40,245 nt of DNA from IMG/VR virus record IMGVR_UViG_3300005912_000001, positions 1 to 40,245 of that record, one strand, 5' to 3'. Both the position numbers and the translations under genes were made by a program. Source of the stretch: a virus. Below the pieces are notes generated by a model, which did no database searches, was not told the origin of the DNA, and saw only the letters and a list, made by a program, of their open reading frames with translations. Position 1 is the first letter of the stretch, and every line of letters starts with the position of its first letter. This document shows positions 24,644-31,192 of this stretch, piece by piece.

Positions 24644-24975
24644 AAACCAAACGGCTCCTCCCCCTACTCCTCGCGCTCGCCCTCGCAATCGCCTTCACCG
24701 GATGCACCGCGCCCAAAATGCTCACATCCGCCTCGACCACCCTCAAAGTCACGACCCCCGAAGGACTGCAAGTCGAATACAGCTCCCCCAAAGATCAAGA
24801 CGTAGAATACGATCCCACCACCGGGAAATTTCACGTCCGCTCCACCAGCAACGAAGCGCTCATGAACAGCGCGCGCGCCATGGAAGCCGAATCCATGAAA
24901 AACCTCTCCGGAGCCGTCCGAGACGCCCTCACCCTCGTCTCCCCCCTACGACAACTCCCCCCAATTTCTCCCTAA
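24640..24975 (+). CDS. Small lipoprotein, possible outer-membrane spanin
   Basis: This 111-residue protein begins M-K-T-K-R-L-L-P-L-L-L-A-L with a lipobox ending in F-T-G-C (C22). The mature part is a short beta segment (T-L-K-V-T-T-P-E-G-L-Q-V-E-Y) and a helix with M-E-A-E-S-M-K-N-L, ending in proline-rich sequence. Size, lipidation and place in the envelope block fit an o-spanin or similar fusion factor, but no i-spanin partner is clear. The start overlaps the hydrolase stop (ATGA). Confidence 0.6.
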   Translation: MKTKRLLPLLLALALAIAFTGCTAPKMLTSASTTLKVTTPEGLQVEYSSPKDQDVEYDPTTGKFHVRSTSNEALMNSARAMEAESMKNLSGAVRDALTLVSPLRQLPPISP

Positions 24976-25101
24976 TAGGAAGAATGCCGCGCTCGTTGAA
25001 ACGGATATCGACGGATCTGGCTCCGGGGGGCGCAAATCACAACCCCGGAGAATTCATAACGAGAGACCGATTCAGCTCCCGAAACCGTCAAACTGAATCA
25101 A

Positions 25102-25143
25102 GCCCGTGCCCCGCTCTATCGACGGGCACGGGCAACCCTTTTC
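25102..25143 (+). terminator. Intrinsic terminator
   Basis: A perfect 10-bp stem (GCCCGTGCCC with GGGCACGGGC) around a 12-base loop is followed by AACCCTTTTCCTC. It would end transcription after the lipoprotein gene. The gene starting at 25155 lies only 12 bases further, so it may have its own promoter or depend on readthrough. Confidence 0.75.
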
Positions 25144-25154
25144 CTCATCAATAA

Positions 25155-25796
25155 ATGCCCATAGACCTCTGGACCCCTCTCTTCGGTTTCCTCTGCGTGA
25201 TAGCCACCGGCTTTTTCGGTTGGCTACGAACCCGGAATCACTCAACCGCCCGAGAACAAGCCGAAGTTGAAATGAACTTCCAAGCGACTCAACTCAGTTT
25301 CAGCCGCATTGCAGCCGATTGGGGGACGACTCACGAAGAGATCCGGCACCTCATGGACACGAGCACGATTGACCGCGTGATGATCTTTGTCGCATGGAAC
25401 GGAAACAACGCCCCCCGCTGGACAACAGCCGTCCTCCAGATCCGCCAAGGCGAGCAAGACCCGATATCATATATTCACTACGCGCTCGATGATGATTATC
25501 GCGATCGGATGGTGCGGATCGGAGCAAGCGGGACCGCGCACGTGAGGACAGCTGATTTGGAATCGTGCAAAATCAAAAGAACCTACGAAGTCGAGGAAGT
25601 CACAGAGGCGATTTGGTCTCATATCTCGAAAGAGCAGCTCCCGGGCTCGAAAGCCGTCGCTCACACGTATTGCTCATGGGCCACCCACGACCCAGTGGGA
25701 ATCGACGCCAAGACCGCAACCCGTTGCATGATCTTGACCGGACGCCTCAAAGGAATCGCCGCCAGCCTTAACGCCCCTGGAGTCGTCAATCCCTAG
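25155..25796 (+). CDS. Membrane-anchored GAF-like protein
   Basis: This 213-residue protein has one N-terminal membrane segment (L-W-T-P-L-F-G-F-L-C-V-I-A-T-G-F-F-G-W) and a soluble domain beginning with a helix, then I-D-R-V-M-I-F-V-A-W-N-G. That fragment resembles membrane-tethered GAF-like proteins often found near phage lysis or lysogeny genes. It is the last rightward gene before the integrase, which converges on it with 62 bases between. A holin role is possible but unproved; a single membrane segment would be unusual. Confidence 0.55.
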   Translation: MPIDLWTPLFGFLCVIATGFFGWLRTRNHSTAREQAEVEMNFQATQLSFSRIAADWGTTHEEIRHLMDTSTIDRVMIFVAWNGNNAPRWTTAVLQIRQGEQDPISYIHYALDDDYRDRMVRIGASGTAHVRTADLESCKIKRTYEVEEVTEAIWSHISKEQLPGSKAVAHTYCSWATHDPVGIDAKTATRCMILTGRLKGIAASLNAPGVVNP

Positions 25797-25858
25797 TCCG
25801 ATGATATTTGAAAAGGAGCAACGCGAAATTGCCCTAACTGAAAGGTTTCCGATTCTTT

Positions 25859-27160
25859 TTAGTTCGTCGGAGGACCGCTTGACGGTGAACAGGTGAGCGC
25901 AACCGAATGGTTGCCGACTGACCAAATGCTATCGGGGGACGGAAATCGATGTGCCCCCCCCCTAGGCTTCAGTCCCGTCCCTCTCCGAGACGCTTTCCGG
26001 GGCTCCGAGTAGTGTAACGTCAAGCCATCGAGCGCGAGTGCGTCAGCCAAGGGAACGGGCCGAATGTAGCTCTGAAATAGGACGCGTTCACTGTTTCCCA
26101 TGTCTTGCTCCAGTGCCTTGGTGTCCTTTGTCATAACGTATCGATGAGACGCGTAAGAGTGCCGGAGAAGATCCTTCTCCCAATCGTCAAACACCCCCGC
26201 ATCTTTACGAATCCGATCAAACTTCCGTTTCGAGAAATAGTTTGGAGCGAGCTTCTCAGATTTGCACCAAGTCAGAATCCTCCAGAGCGGACCATGAATC
26301 GACGCATTGCGCCGCCGTCGTCCTCCCTTGGCTTTGTTGACCTCGATCAAAAGATGTTCCGGTTCAAGGTAGAAATCAGACCACCCATCGAGCCGGGGGG
26401 CCTCTCCCGGACGCACCCCTGAGAGCGCACAAATCGACAAAAACGGGAGCATTTCCGGACCCTCCGCATCGGTAAGCGCCATCTGAAGGAGTCTCCATAT
26501 CCGATCGAACGAAAGAACCCCAGGAATTCGAGCGCGATGAACCGGGCGATCGAGATCCGTCACGGGATTCTCGAAAAGTAGTCGCCTTCGAGGGTTCGAA
26601 AGGAACGCGCAAAAAAGCTTCATTAGGTCGAATCGATCGCGCTGACTTCGATCCATGCGATCGGAATCATAGATCCAGCTCGAAACTTGGAGAACCGAGA
26701 TCTCATCCGTCCGAGACACTCCGGAAACGCGCGCGAAATGAGTCAGCACAATTCGCCGACAATTGATCGTCACCTCCACACATTTCCGTTGATCACTTAG
26801 CCAACTACAAAAAAGCTCAATCCCGTCCTTGATTGAGACACCCTGAACAGGCTTGAAATGCCGAAGGTAGAATTCAGCCGCGCGGGAATGAGTTACCCCA
26901 GCCGGGAGGACATCGCGAGCGCGCTCCGCGTCCCGAAGTTGTCCCTCAGGGAGGGTAGTCAATCGAGGTTGGAGATCTCCCGGATTGGCTACTGTCCGGA
27001 GTTGTTCCGCTGCGAAAATCTCAGCCTCATCCCTAGATCTGAAGTTATTTCGGATCCGTTTGCCCTCGATCGAGCCCTTGACGCGAAAAGAAATCGAGCC
27101 AGAGCGATTCTTGAACGGGGTAATTTCCAGAGGTCGAGCGGTTGCCAAAACGGTTGCCAA
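25859..27160 (-). CDS. int: Tyrosine recombinase / integrase
   Basis: This 433-residue protein catalyses integration and excision at attP. The N-terminal 90 residues fit arm binding (R-S-G-S-I-S-F-R-V), a core-binding domain follows, and the catalytic domain shows S-G-V-R-P-G-E (box I Arg), N-K-A-K-G-G-R (Lys), D-L-L-R-H-S-Y-A-S (box II Arg, with Asp in place of the first His), M-G-N-S (Asn where His is usual) and the nucleophile in F-Q-S-Y-I-R-P-V. The substituted box II resembles a group common in Verrucomicrobiota, from memory. The presumed start is TTG and overlaps repeated arm-like sites; a second in-frame TTG lies 12 bases inside. About 60 residues follow the active Tyr, longer than usual. 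Confidence 0.9.
   Translation of the reverse strand: MATVLATARPLEITPFKNRSGSISFRVKGSIEGKRIRNNFRSRDEAEIFAAEQLRTVANPGDLQPRLTTLPEGQLRDAERARDVLPAGVTHSRAAEFYLRHFKPVQGVSIKDGIELFCSWLSDQRKCVEVTINCRRIVLTHFARVSGVSRTDEISVLQVSSWIYDSDRMDRSQRDRFDLMKLFCAFLSNPRRRLLFENPVTDLDRPVHRARIPGVLSFDRIWRLLQMALTDAEGPEMLPFLSICALSGVRPGEAPRLDGWSDFYLEPEHLLIEVNKAKGGRRRRNASIHGPLWRILTWCKSEKLAPNYFSKRKFDRIRKDAGVFDDWEKDLLRHSYASHRYVMTKDTKALEQDMGNSERVLFQSYIRPVPLADALALDGLTLHYSEPRKASRRGTGLKPRGGAHRFPSPDSIWSVGNHSVALTCSPSSGPPTN
27137..27160. repeat. Probable integrase arm sites (AGCGGTTGCCA), P arm
   Basis: AGCGGTTGCCAA at 27137 and CGGTTGCCAA at 27151 are direct repeats 13-14 bp apart that overlap the integrase start codon. AGCGGTTGCCA recurs exactly 200 bp away on the other side of attP. 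Next to it, AGTTGACTA (27162) and AGCTGACTA (27172) form a second pair of direct repeats. Placement on both sides of the core is typical of arm-type integrase sites. Confidence 0.55.
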
Positions 27161-27254
27161 TAGTTGACTAGAGCTGACTAAGTGCGATCACCCGTGAACA
27201 TACAAGCCCAAAGAAAAAGGCACCCCATCCCATAGGAAAAGACAGTTTTAGGGA

Positions 27255-27299
27255 TGGTGGAGCTGAGGGGAATCAAACCCCTGACCTCTTCATTGCGAA
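27255..27299 (-). other. attP: attP core carrying the 3' part of a tRNA-Ala gene
   Basis: Read on the - strand, these 45 bases are the 3' part of a tRNA: anticodon loop TTCGCAA, stem TGAAG, variable AGGTC, T stem-loop AGGGG-TTTGATT-CCCCT, acceptor CAGCTCC, then ACCA. The acceptor sequence would give the G3-U70 pair of tRNA-Ala, and the loop reads anticodon CGC. The 5' anticodon stem is not matched, so homology ends there. A copy would restore the host tRNA after integration. The position 95 bp upstream of the integrase supports attP. Confidence 0.9.
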
Positions 27300-27336
27300 C
27301 GTTTAATTCGGATACTGTCTATCAATGCCTTATGAT

Positions 27337-27373
27337 AGCGGTTGCCAGTTTCTCAAATTTGGTGACAACCGCT
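27337..27373. repeat. Probable integrase arm sites, P' side, inverted pair
   Basis: AGCGGTTGCCAG (27337) and the inverted copy ending TGACAACCGCT (27363-27373) form a near-perfect inverted repeat across a short A+T-rich spacer. The left arm is the same 11-mer as at 27137. Sites on both flanks of the tRNA-derived core suggest an integrase/excisionase complex. Confidence 0.5.
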
Positions 27374-27423
27374 GTCCTGTTTTGGCTCGCGCATGATCTG
27401 CTTGAGTGCTCCCCTCACCTTCC

Positions 27424-27645
27424 ATGGATTACTTGATCATTTGGCTGGTTTGCGGGGTACTTAGTGCAGTCATTGGAGCCGCTAAGGGTCGCGGGTTTTT
27501 AGGGTTTTTCTTGGGCGTTTTATTGGGGCCATTGGGCATCCTTGCGATGCTGATCATTCCGGGGAATCGGAAGGTCTGCTACTATTGCAAATCTCGTATC
27601 CACAAGGACGCGATTGTTTGCCCGAAGTGCGGGAAAAATCCTTAG
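27424..27645 (+). CDS. Small membrane protein with zinc ribbon
   Basis: This 73-residue protein has two hydrophobic segments (residues 3-19 and 25-45) separated by G-A-A-K-G-R-G-F, then a cytoplasmic zinc ribbon C-Y-Y-C ... C-P-K-C. This design is common in small bacterial chromosomal proteins. It lies just beside attP and is isolated from other phage operons, so it could be a lysogeny-expressed accessory gene or a host gene carried in by imprecise excision. The ATG at 27424 gives the natural membrane start. Confidence 0.7.
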   Translation: MDYLIIWLVCGVLSAVIGAAKGRGFLGFFLGVLLGPLGILAMLIIPGNRKVCYYCKSRIHKDAIVCPKCGKNP

Positions 27646-27904
27646 CGACACACGCACCACCTCCCAGAAATCTTGAATGGACACGGGGGGAGTTCGTTGG
27701 TCTCTGCCGGAAACGGAATCATGTTTGAGGCCTCCATCGGGAGCAGTAACTGGGCTTGCCCGATGCGCCTATTTCGGCACGGGGACAAGGTCCGATTTGC
27801 GATCTTGGGGTTTGGGAATGGGATTGGATCCATCCGTCCTACCTTACCAATGTTTTACATTTAAAGCTCTAGGGATGATCACCTAGATTGGGAGGGAAAA
27901 CCCC
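27646..27904. other. Intergenic region without a convincing gene
   Basis: No reading frame here looks coding on either strand. The only visible structure is an imperfect palindrome at 27868-27887 (TCTAGG ... CCTAGA around TGATCA) and, on the - strand just past the repressor stop, a weak GAGGG-GTTTT-CCCTC hairpin that may end the repressor transcript. Confidence 0.5.
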
Positions 27905-28411
27905 TCATGCTGGGTGATCGGTGCTTTGGGGGCTGAGGTTGTATTCTGCTAATTCTTCAGCCGCTTGCATGTTCCCAAAGTGCCCATCCTCTAGCTGGGA
28001 GGCGTCGATTTTGCCAGTGATCCAGCTGATTGTTGAGCCTAGGTCTGGATCCCCTGCGTTGATTTGATCTGCGATGGAGCGAAATTTCGCGCGAAGGTCG
28101 TCTGATACGTCGTCGAGTGGGACTTTGTCGCCTTGATCGCCTACGAATCGGATCTCTAGGAGCTCTAGGGGGAAGCCGCTCCGTTCTGCTACATCGTAGA
28201 GATGCGCGCTAAGGATGGTGTATTGATGCTCTGGGTCCGGACTGGAGCGAGTCACGAGCTTTTCGAGGTTTGCGGGACTGAGTCCGACTTGTCCGAGGAG
28301 GATTTTTGAGAGCGCGGATTTGATGATCCCGACGCGTTGCGCGAAATCGGAAACGTTGGTCGTTCCGTTGGCTCTCATCACGGCTCGGACTGCGCTTTCT
28401 AGTCTGTTCAT
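27905..28411 (-). CDS. Lysogeny repressor (XRE-like helix-turn-helix)
   Basis: This 168-residue protein is transcribed away from the early operon across a symmetric operator, the layout of a lambda-type immunity region. The N-terminal 60 residues contain a helix-turn-helix (V-S-D-F-A-Q-R-V-G-I-I-K-S-A-L-S-K-I-L). The C-terminal part is acidic and helical and lacks the Ala-Gly/Ser/Lys features of LexA-type self-cleaving repressors, so induction may work by another route. Its ATG lies seven bases after a -10 element (TACTAT at 28424-28419 on the - strand), so the mRNA appears leaderless. Confidence 0.75.
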   Translation of the reverse strand: MNRLESAVRAVMRANGTTNVSDFAQRVGIIKSALSKILLGQVGLSPANLEKLVTRSSPDPEHQYTILSAHLYDVAERSGFPLELLEIRFVGDQGDKVPLDDVSDDLRAKFRSIADQINAGDPDLGSTISWITGKIDASQLEDGHFGNMQAAEELAEYNLSPQSTDHPA

Positions 28412-28489
28412 GTGCGAGATAGTAGAAAAAAAGGAAACTGGATCAATCTTTTTGTTGACGCAGTCCCTTTTTCTTCTACTGTCTCTTAT
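28412..28489. promoter_or_regulatory. Divergent mirror-symmetric operator with two leaderless promoters
   Basis: GAGATAGTAGAA (28416) and TTCTACTGTCTC (28474-28485) are inverted repeats centred at 28450.5. Rightward promoter: -35 TTGACG 28455-28460, 16-bp spacer, -10 TACTGT 28477-28482. Leftward promoter on the - strand: -35 TTGATC 28446-28441, 16-bp spacer, -10 TACTAT 28424-28419. Both -10 elements end seven bases before an ATG. The inverted repeats overlap both -10 elements, so bound repressor would block both. Confidence 0.75.
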
Positions 28490-28741
28490 ATGGAAATCGA
28501 CTTTGAGGCTGAATTAGGGGACACGGTTCATCACTTGAGCGGGATGTTGAGGACGGTGAAGCGTCTCAACCCGTCCGCGCCGTCCGCGACCGTTTCGGAT
28601 GCTCTGATCAAACATCTCAAAACACTCACTCCGGAGGATCTCGGATTGACGCAGGTCGCAGGGAGTCGCGCCCAGGAGATCGAGGCGCGCGCTCGGATCG
28701 AGGCTGAATCAGAGCAGATCGTTGCCGCTCAAACCGCATAA
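28490..28741 (+). CDS. First early gene, unknown function
   Basis: This 83-residue protein is the first product of the rightward early promoter, the place of Cro in lambda, but no helix-turn-helix is apparent. It is helical and acidic, ending A-R-A-R-I-E-A-E-S-E-Q-I-V-A-A-Q. The ATG at 28490 was chosen because it lies seven bases from the -10; the longer in-frame start at 28412 would lie within the operator. A pair of 9-bp repeats (28571-28588) falls inside the gene. Confidence 0.6.
   Translation: MEIDFEAELGDTVHHLSGMLRTVKRLNPSAPSATVSDALIKHLKTLTPEDLGLTQVAGSRAQEIEARARIEAESEQIVAAQTA
28571..28588 (-). repeat. Paired 9-bp repeat, early-gene copy
   Basis: CCGTCCGCG twice in tandem; on the - strand this is the CGCGGACGG form of the TCGGACGGT family. 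A third weaker unit, ACCGTTTCG, follows directly. Here it encodes P-S-A-P-S-A, while other copies encode different peptides in other frames. Confidence 0.45.
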
Positions 28742-28766
28742 CGAAAAATCAACGAAAGGTTAAAAA

Positions 28767-29165
28767 ATGAATCAATTCAGACAATCCCGGGAATACAGCG
28801 CTACGGTTGGGAACAGTATCTTGATCACGATTGCGGAAAAAGCAGCGGACGCGCTGATGGGAGAGATCGCCCGTCGTCACCTCGGACGCGTTGGGATGCC
28901 GGGCCGTTGTCCCGTTGCTTCATCGGCGTCGAATTACGATGAAATGCGCCGATTCTTCCGGGCGCTCCCTATTGAGGGAAAGCGGTTGTTTCGTCACATC
29001 CTCAGGGATAAATTTAGGGCGCAGCGATGCGCTTTCCCACGTTGGCAGGATTACGTGATGTCGGTGAGTGATCGAGAGGGGGGCGATGTGCCTTCCCGTG
29101 ATCCGAACGCTCCGGAGTGGTCAACGTTCGTTTATCGGAGCGTGATGGGGGAGGAGGCAGCATGA
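28767..29165 (+). CDS. Early protein of unknown function, 132 aa
   Basis: No family is recognised. The protein has a hydrophobic-then-helical N-terminal part (S-I-L-I-T-I-A-E-K-A-A-D-A-L) and a middle rich in Arg and aromatic residues (F-F-R-A-L-P-I-E-G-K-R-L-F-R-H-I-L). GAAAGG upstream of the ATG is a Shine-Dalgarno sequence. Its stop overlaps the next start (ATGA), so it belongs to a coupled early operon. Confidence 0.6.
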   Translation: MNQFRQSREYSATVGNSILITIAEKAADALMGEIARRHLGRVGMPGRCPVASSASNYDEMRRFFRALPIEGKRLFRHILRDKFRAQRCAFPRWQDYVMSVSDREGGDVPSRDPNAPEWSTFVYRSVMGEEAA

Positions 29166-29614
29166 ACGCCGTTGCTCCAGTTTTGAAGATCCGGACGGTT
29201 CTCCGGGAACGGACCCTTGCTCCGATTAGTTTTCGGCTTCAGGGGGCTATCCGGATAGATGATGACTTGATGCTCGGATGGGCCGAGGAGGAGGTCACCG
29301 CGCGAAAGGACATCATGAGACTGACCGCGCGAGCGGACGCGGAATTTGCTGAGCTGAAGGCGCAAGCGGTCGAGATGGTTAATCAGGGTGCGGAGATCTC
29401 GAATCTCAACGCGTTGCTGTTTTTCACGAAGATCGAGAGCGCGCGGGGGCTCGTGAGACAAGCTCACGCGCTCGCTACGCTTTGTTGCTTGGTATTGATC
29501 CTTGCGGGGTCGCTTTCCCTTGGTTTGGGGAGTTCTGATCAGACGGCGCGCAGAGCTAAGGCTCTGTGCGTTCGTCGATTGGTTCGCACTCGGAAAAACG
29601 GGGATTGGATCTGA
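29162..29614 (+). CDS. Early membrane-associated protein of unknown function
   Basis: This 150-residue protein has a charged helical N-terminal two thirds and one hydrophobic segment near residues 103-122 (A-T-L-C-C-L-V-L-I-L-A-G-S-L-S-L), followed by a basic tail. Such topology would place the N-terminal part in the cytoplasm or the periplasm; it cannot be decided here. The start was chosen at the ATGA overlap with GGAGGAGG just upstream, rather than at the longer 29117 start. A superinfection-exclusion role is possible but unsupported. Confidence 0.55.
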   Translation: MNAVAPVLKIRTVLRERTLAPISFRLQGAIRIDDDLMLGWAEEEVTARKDIMRLTARADAEFAELKAQAVEMVNQGAEISNLNALLFFTKIESARGLVRQAHALATLCCLVLILAGSLSLGLGSSDQTARRAKALCVRRLVRTRKNGDWI

Positions 29615-29615
29615 T

Positions 29616-29951
29616 ATGAGCCGCCCCGCTGAATGGATCTCATTTGCTGAGTTGGAGGCGCGCTCGCCTTGGACAAGCGCGAGCACGCTCAGACGCATGA
29701 TCAAGGGGAAGCGGATTTCGTATCGCCAGACGCGCAAGGGGGCTCCGATGTCGTTTAATTGGATCACGGTCGAGGCTGAGTTGCGCAACCTGGACACGGT
29801 GAGCCGGGTGCGTGAGATCGCGCCGTTCGCATACGATCAGGGAGATGTTGCACGAATTGAGGCGAAGCTGGACGCGATTCTTCAAGCGCTCGTTCACAAT
29901 GTCGGGATTCCTGCGGATTGTTCCGCGCGGAACATGAGGAGGACGGGTTGA
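29616..29951 (+). CDS. Excisionase/helix-turn-helix-like protein
   Basis: This 111-residue protein starts with I-S-F-A-E-L-E-A-R-S-P-W-T-S-A-S-T-L-R-R-M-I-K-G, like the helix-turn-helix of MerR/Xis-type DNA-binding proteins, followed by a wing-like strand (M-S-F-N-W-I-T-V). A coiled-coil helix (D-V-A-R-I-E-A-K-L-D-A-I-L-Q-A) closes it. It could be the excisionase or an early regulator. The 3' end contains a perfect parS-like palindrome (29919) and the Shine-Dalgarno sequence of the next gene. Confidence 0.5.
   Translation: MSRPAEWISFAELEARSPWTSASTLRRMIKGKRISYRQTRKGAPMSFNWITVEAELRNLDTVSRVREIAPFAYDQGDVARIEAKLDAILQALVHNVGIPADCSARNMRRTG
29919..29934. promoter_or_regulatory. parS-like palindrome 4 (TGTTCCGCGCGGAACA), early operon
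   Basis: The 16-mer is identical to those at 3555 and 5649, here read as D-C-S-A-R-N-M in the gene around it. It is the only copy in the early region and lies about 3.3 kb before the ParB-family gene in the same operon, so ParB could autoregulate its operon from here. Confidence 0.7.
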
Positions 29952-30169
29952 GCGCACTTCTGGATTCCCTCACGCCGGAGATCAAGATCCGGGGAACGAT
30001 GCCGGTGATCTGCTACCGATGCCGGAGACTGATCCGGACGGTAGAGTGTAACTTGGAGCAGTCCGGAGAGGTATCCCATGGGATTTGCCCCGACTGCAAA
30101 CCTCTAGAGATCGCTCGATTGCTGGGCGAGATGAACGCAACGAAACATCAAACAAAGGAGAACGTATGA
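29948..30169 (+). CDS. Small zinc-finger protein
   Basis: This 73-residue protein contains C-Y-R-C (about residue 21) and C-P-D-C (about residue 46), a zinc-ribbon pair. Start TTG is chosen because GAGGAGGA ends four bases before it and TTGA overlaps the previous stop. The ribbon suggests nucleic acid or protein binding. The stop overlaps the next gene (ATGA). Confidence 0.6.
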   Translation: MSALLDSLTPEIKIRGTMPVICYRCRRLIRTVECNLEQSGEVSHGICPDCKPLEIARLLGEMNATKHQTKENV

Positions 30170-30546
30170 ACGAAGTCCCTACGCTGACACGGACAGGTCT
30201 CAAGCGCGCGGTTGCCGTCGCTTTGATCGGAGAGGGATTCACGAAAGCGGTTTACGATATCGAACACCTTTTTTTCGACTTTGGGGTGCATTGGTATTGG
30301 TCGGGAGGTGATCAGTTTTTTACTCCGGAGGGGTTGATCCTGATTGCCGAGAAGCTAGAGGAGCAGGATCACAAAGCGGAGGCGCAAGCGTTGCGCGATC
30401 GAGCGCGAGGGCTGGAGGAAACCGGCGCGCGTAATTTGGATCTGAATCCGGGTGCGCCGATTGATGATAGCACGCCGAAACCGAAACGGATCGCGGGTCG
30501 CTCGCGCGCTTATGCCGATAAAGACGAGGAGACCTGGCTCCGATGA
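30166..30546 (+). CDS. Early protein of unknown function, 126 aa
   Basis: The sequence has an aromatic patch (L-F-F-D-F-G-V-H-W-Y-W-S-G-G) followed by P-E-G-L-I-L-I-A-E-K-L-E and a charged, disordered C-terminus. No family is recognised. It is preceded by AAAGGAG and overlaps its neighbours at both ends by four bases, so it lies in the coupled early operon. Confidence 0.55.
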   Translation: MNEVPTLTRTGLKRAVAVALIGEGFTKAVYDIEHLFFDFGVHWYWSGGDQFFTPEGLILIAEKLEEQDHKAEAQALRDRARGLEETGARNLDLNPGAPIDDSTPKPKRIAGRSRAYADKDEETWLR

Positions 30547-30773
30547 TCGCGACTATCGAGCATGGGCGGACTCGAATCCTCCCAGATATTGAGGCTCCCA
30601 GAGAGCTCCCCTCCCCTCGTGCTGCGTTGGTCGCACCTGCTAGGGATTACACTTTTGCGGAGGAGTCGGGTTGCGTCGTTGTCCACACGCAGACGGGGAC
30701 GTTTGTCGGTCGATTTTCATCCCGTGCGATTGCTGAGGGCTCACTGCGTTTTTTGAGAGGCAAAGTATCATGA
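30543..30773 (+). CDS. Small early protein of unknown function, 76 aa
   Basis: A short beta-rich protein with G-C-V-V-V-H-T-Q-T-G-T-F-V-G-R-F and A-I-A-E-G-S-L-R-F-L. No family is recognised. Four-base overlaps with both neighbours support a real gene. Confidence 0.5.
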   Translation: MIATIEHGRTRILPDIEAPRELPSPRAALVAPARDYTFAEESGCVVVHTQTGTFVGRFSSRAIAEGSLRFLRGKVS

Positions 30774-31192
30774 CTGAATTTATTTTTACGCTGAAATTCG
30801 GGATCCTTGTGGTCTTGATCATGGGGATAGCGATCCCGTTTGTGATTGCTGATGTATTAAGGAGTTGGGCGCTAGGGGCTCCGAAGCGGGAGGGCTTCGC
30901 GTCATGGATGGGATGCGAGCAACGGGGGCGCGTGATGGAGAACGGACAACCCTACGTGCCGGAGAGTTTGGTGTGTGCGAGCTGGGATCATGAGATCGGA
31001 ACGATGCTCAGGGTCACGAATCGAGAGAATGGGCTGAGCGTCCTTGCGCGGGTTTCTGATCGTGGTCCCGATAAAGCGCTCTATCGCGCTGGTCGGGTGA
31101 TCGAGTTGAGCGAGCGCGCCTTTGATGTGATCGCAGATCCGAGGGTTGGAGTTGTTGCCGTGTCGATCGCAGTCAAGGGGGACTCGTATTGA
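30770..31192 (+). CDS. Membrane-anchored RlpA-like (double-psi beta-barrel) protein
   Basis: This 140-residue protein has an N-terminal membrane segment (F-G-I-L-V-V-L-I-M-G-I-A-I-P-F-V-I-A) and a domain matching RlpA: A-S-W-M-G, then I-G-T-M-L-R-V-T-N, then V-S-D-R-G-P, then I-E-L-S-E-R-A-F. RlpA enzymes cut denuded glycan strands. The catalytic Asp of D-R-G-P is present, but the usual Ala-Ala-His is replaced by C-A-S-W, so activity is doubtful. It sits in the early operon, not the lysis block, which is odd for a wall protein. It overlaps both neighbours. Confidence 0.72.
   Translation: MTEFIFTLKFGILVVLIMGIAIPFVIADVLRSWALGAPKREGFASWMGCEQRGRVMENGQPYVPESLVCASWDHEIGTMLRVTNRENGLSVLARVSDRGPDKALYRAGRVIELSERAFDVIADPRVGVVAVSIAVKGDSY

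Noticed and set aside
27254-27436. Open frame starting M-V-E-L-R-G-I-K-P-L-T-S-S-L
   Set aside because: This peptide is the familiar false translation of a tRNA 3' end; the DNA is the attP core, not a gene.
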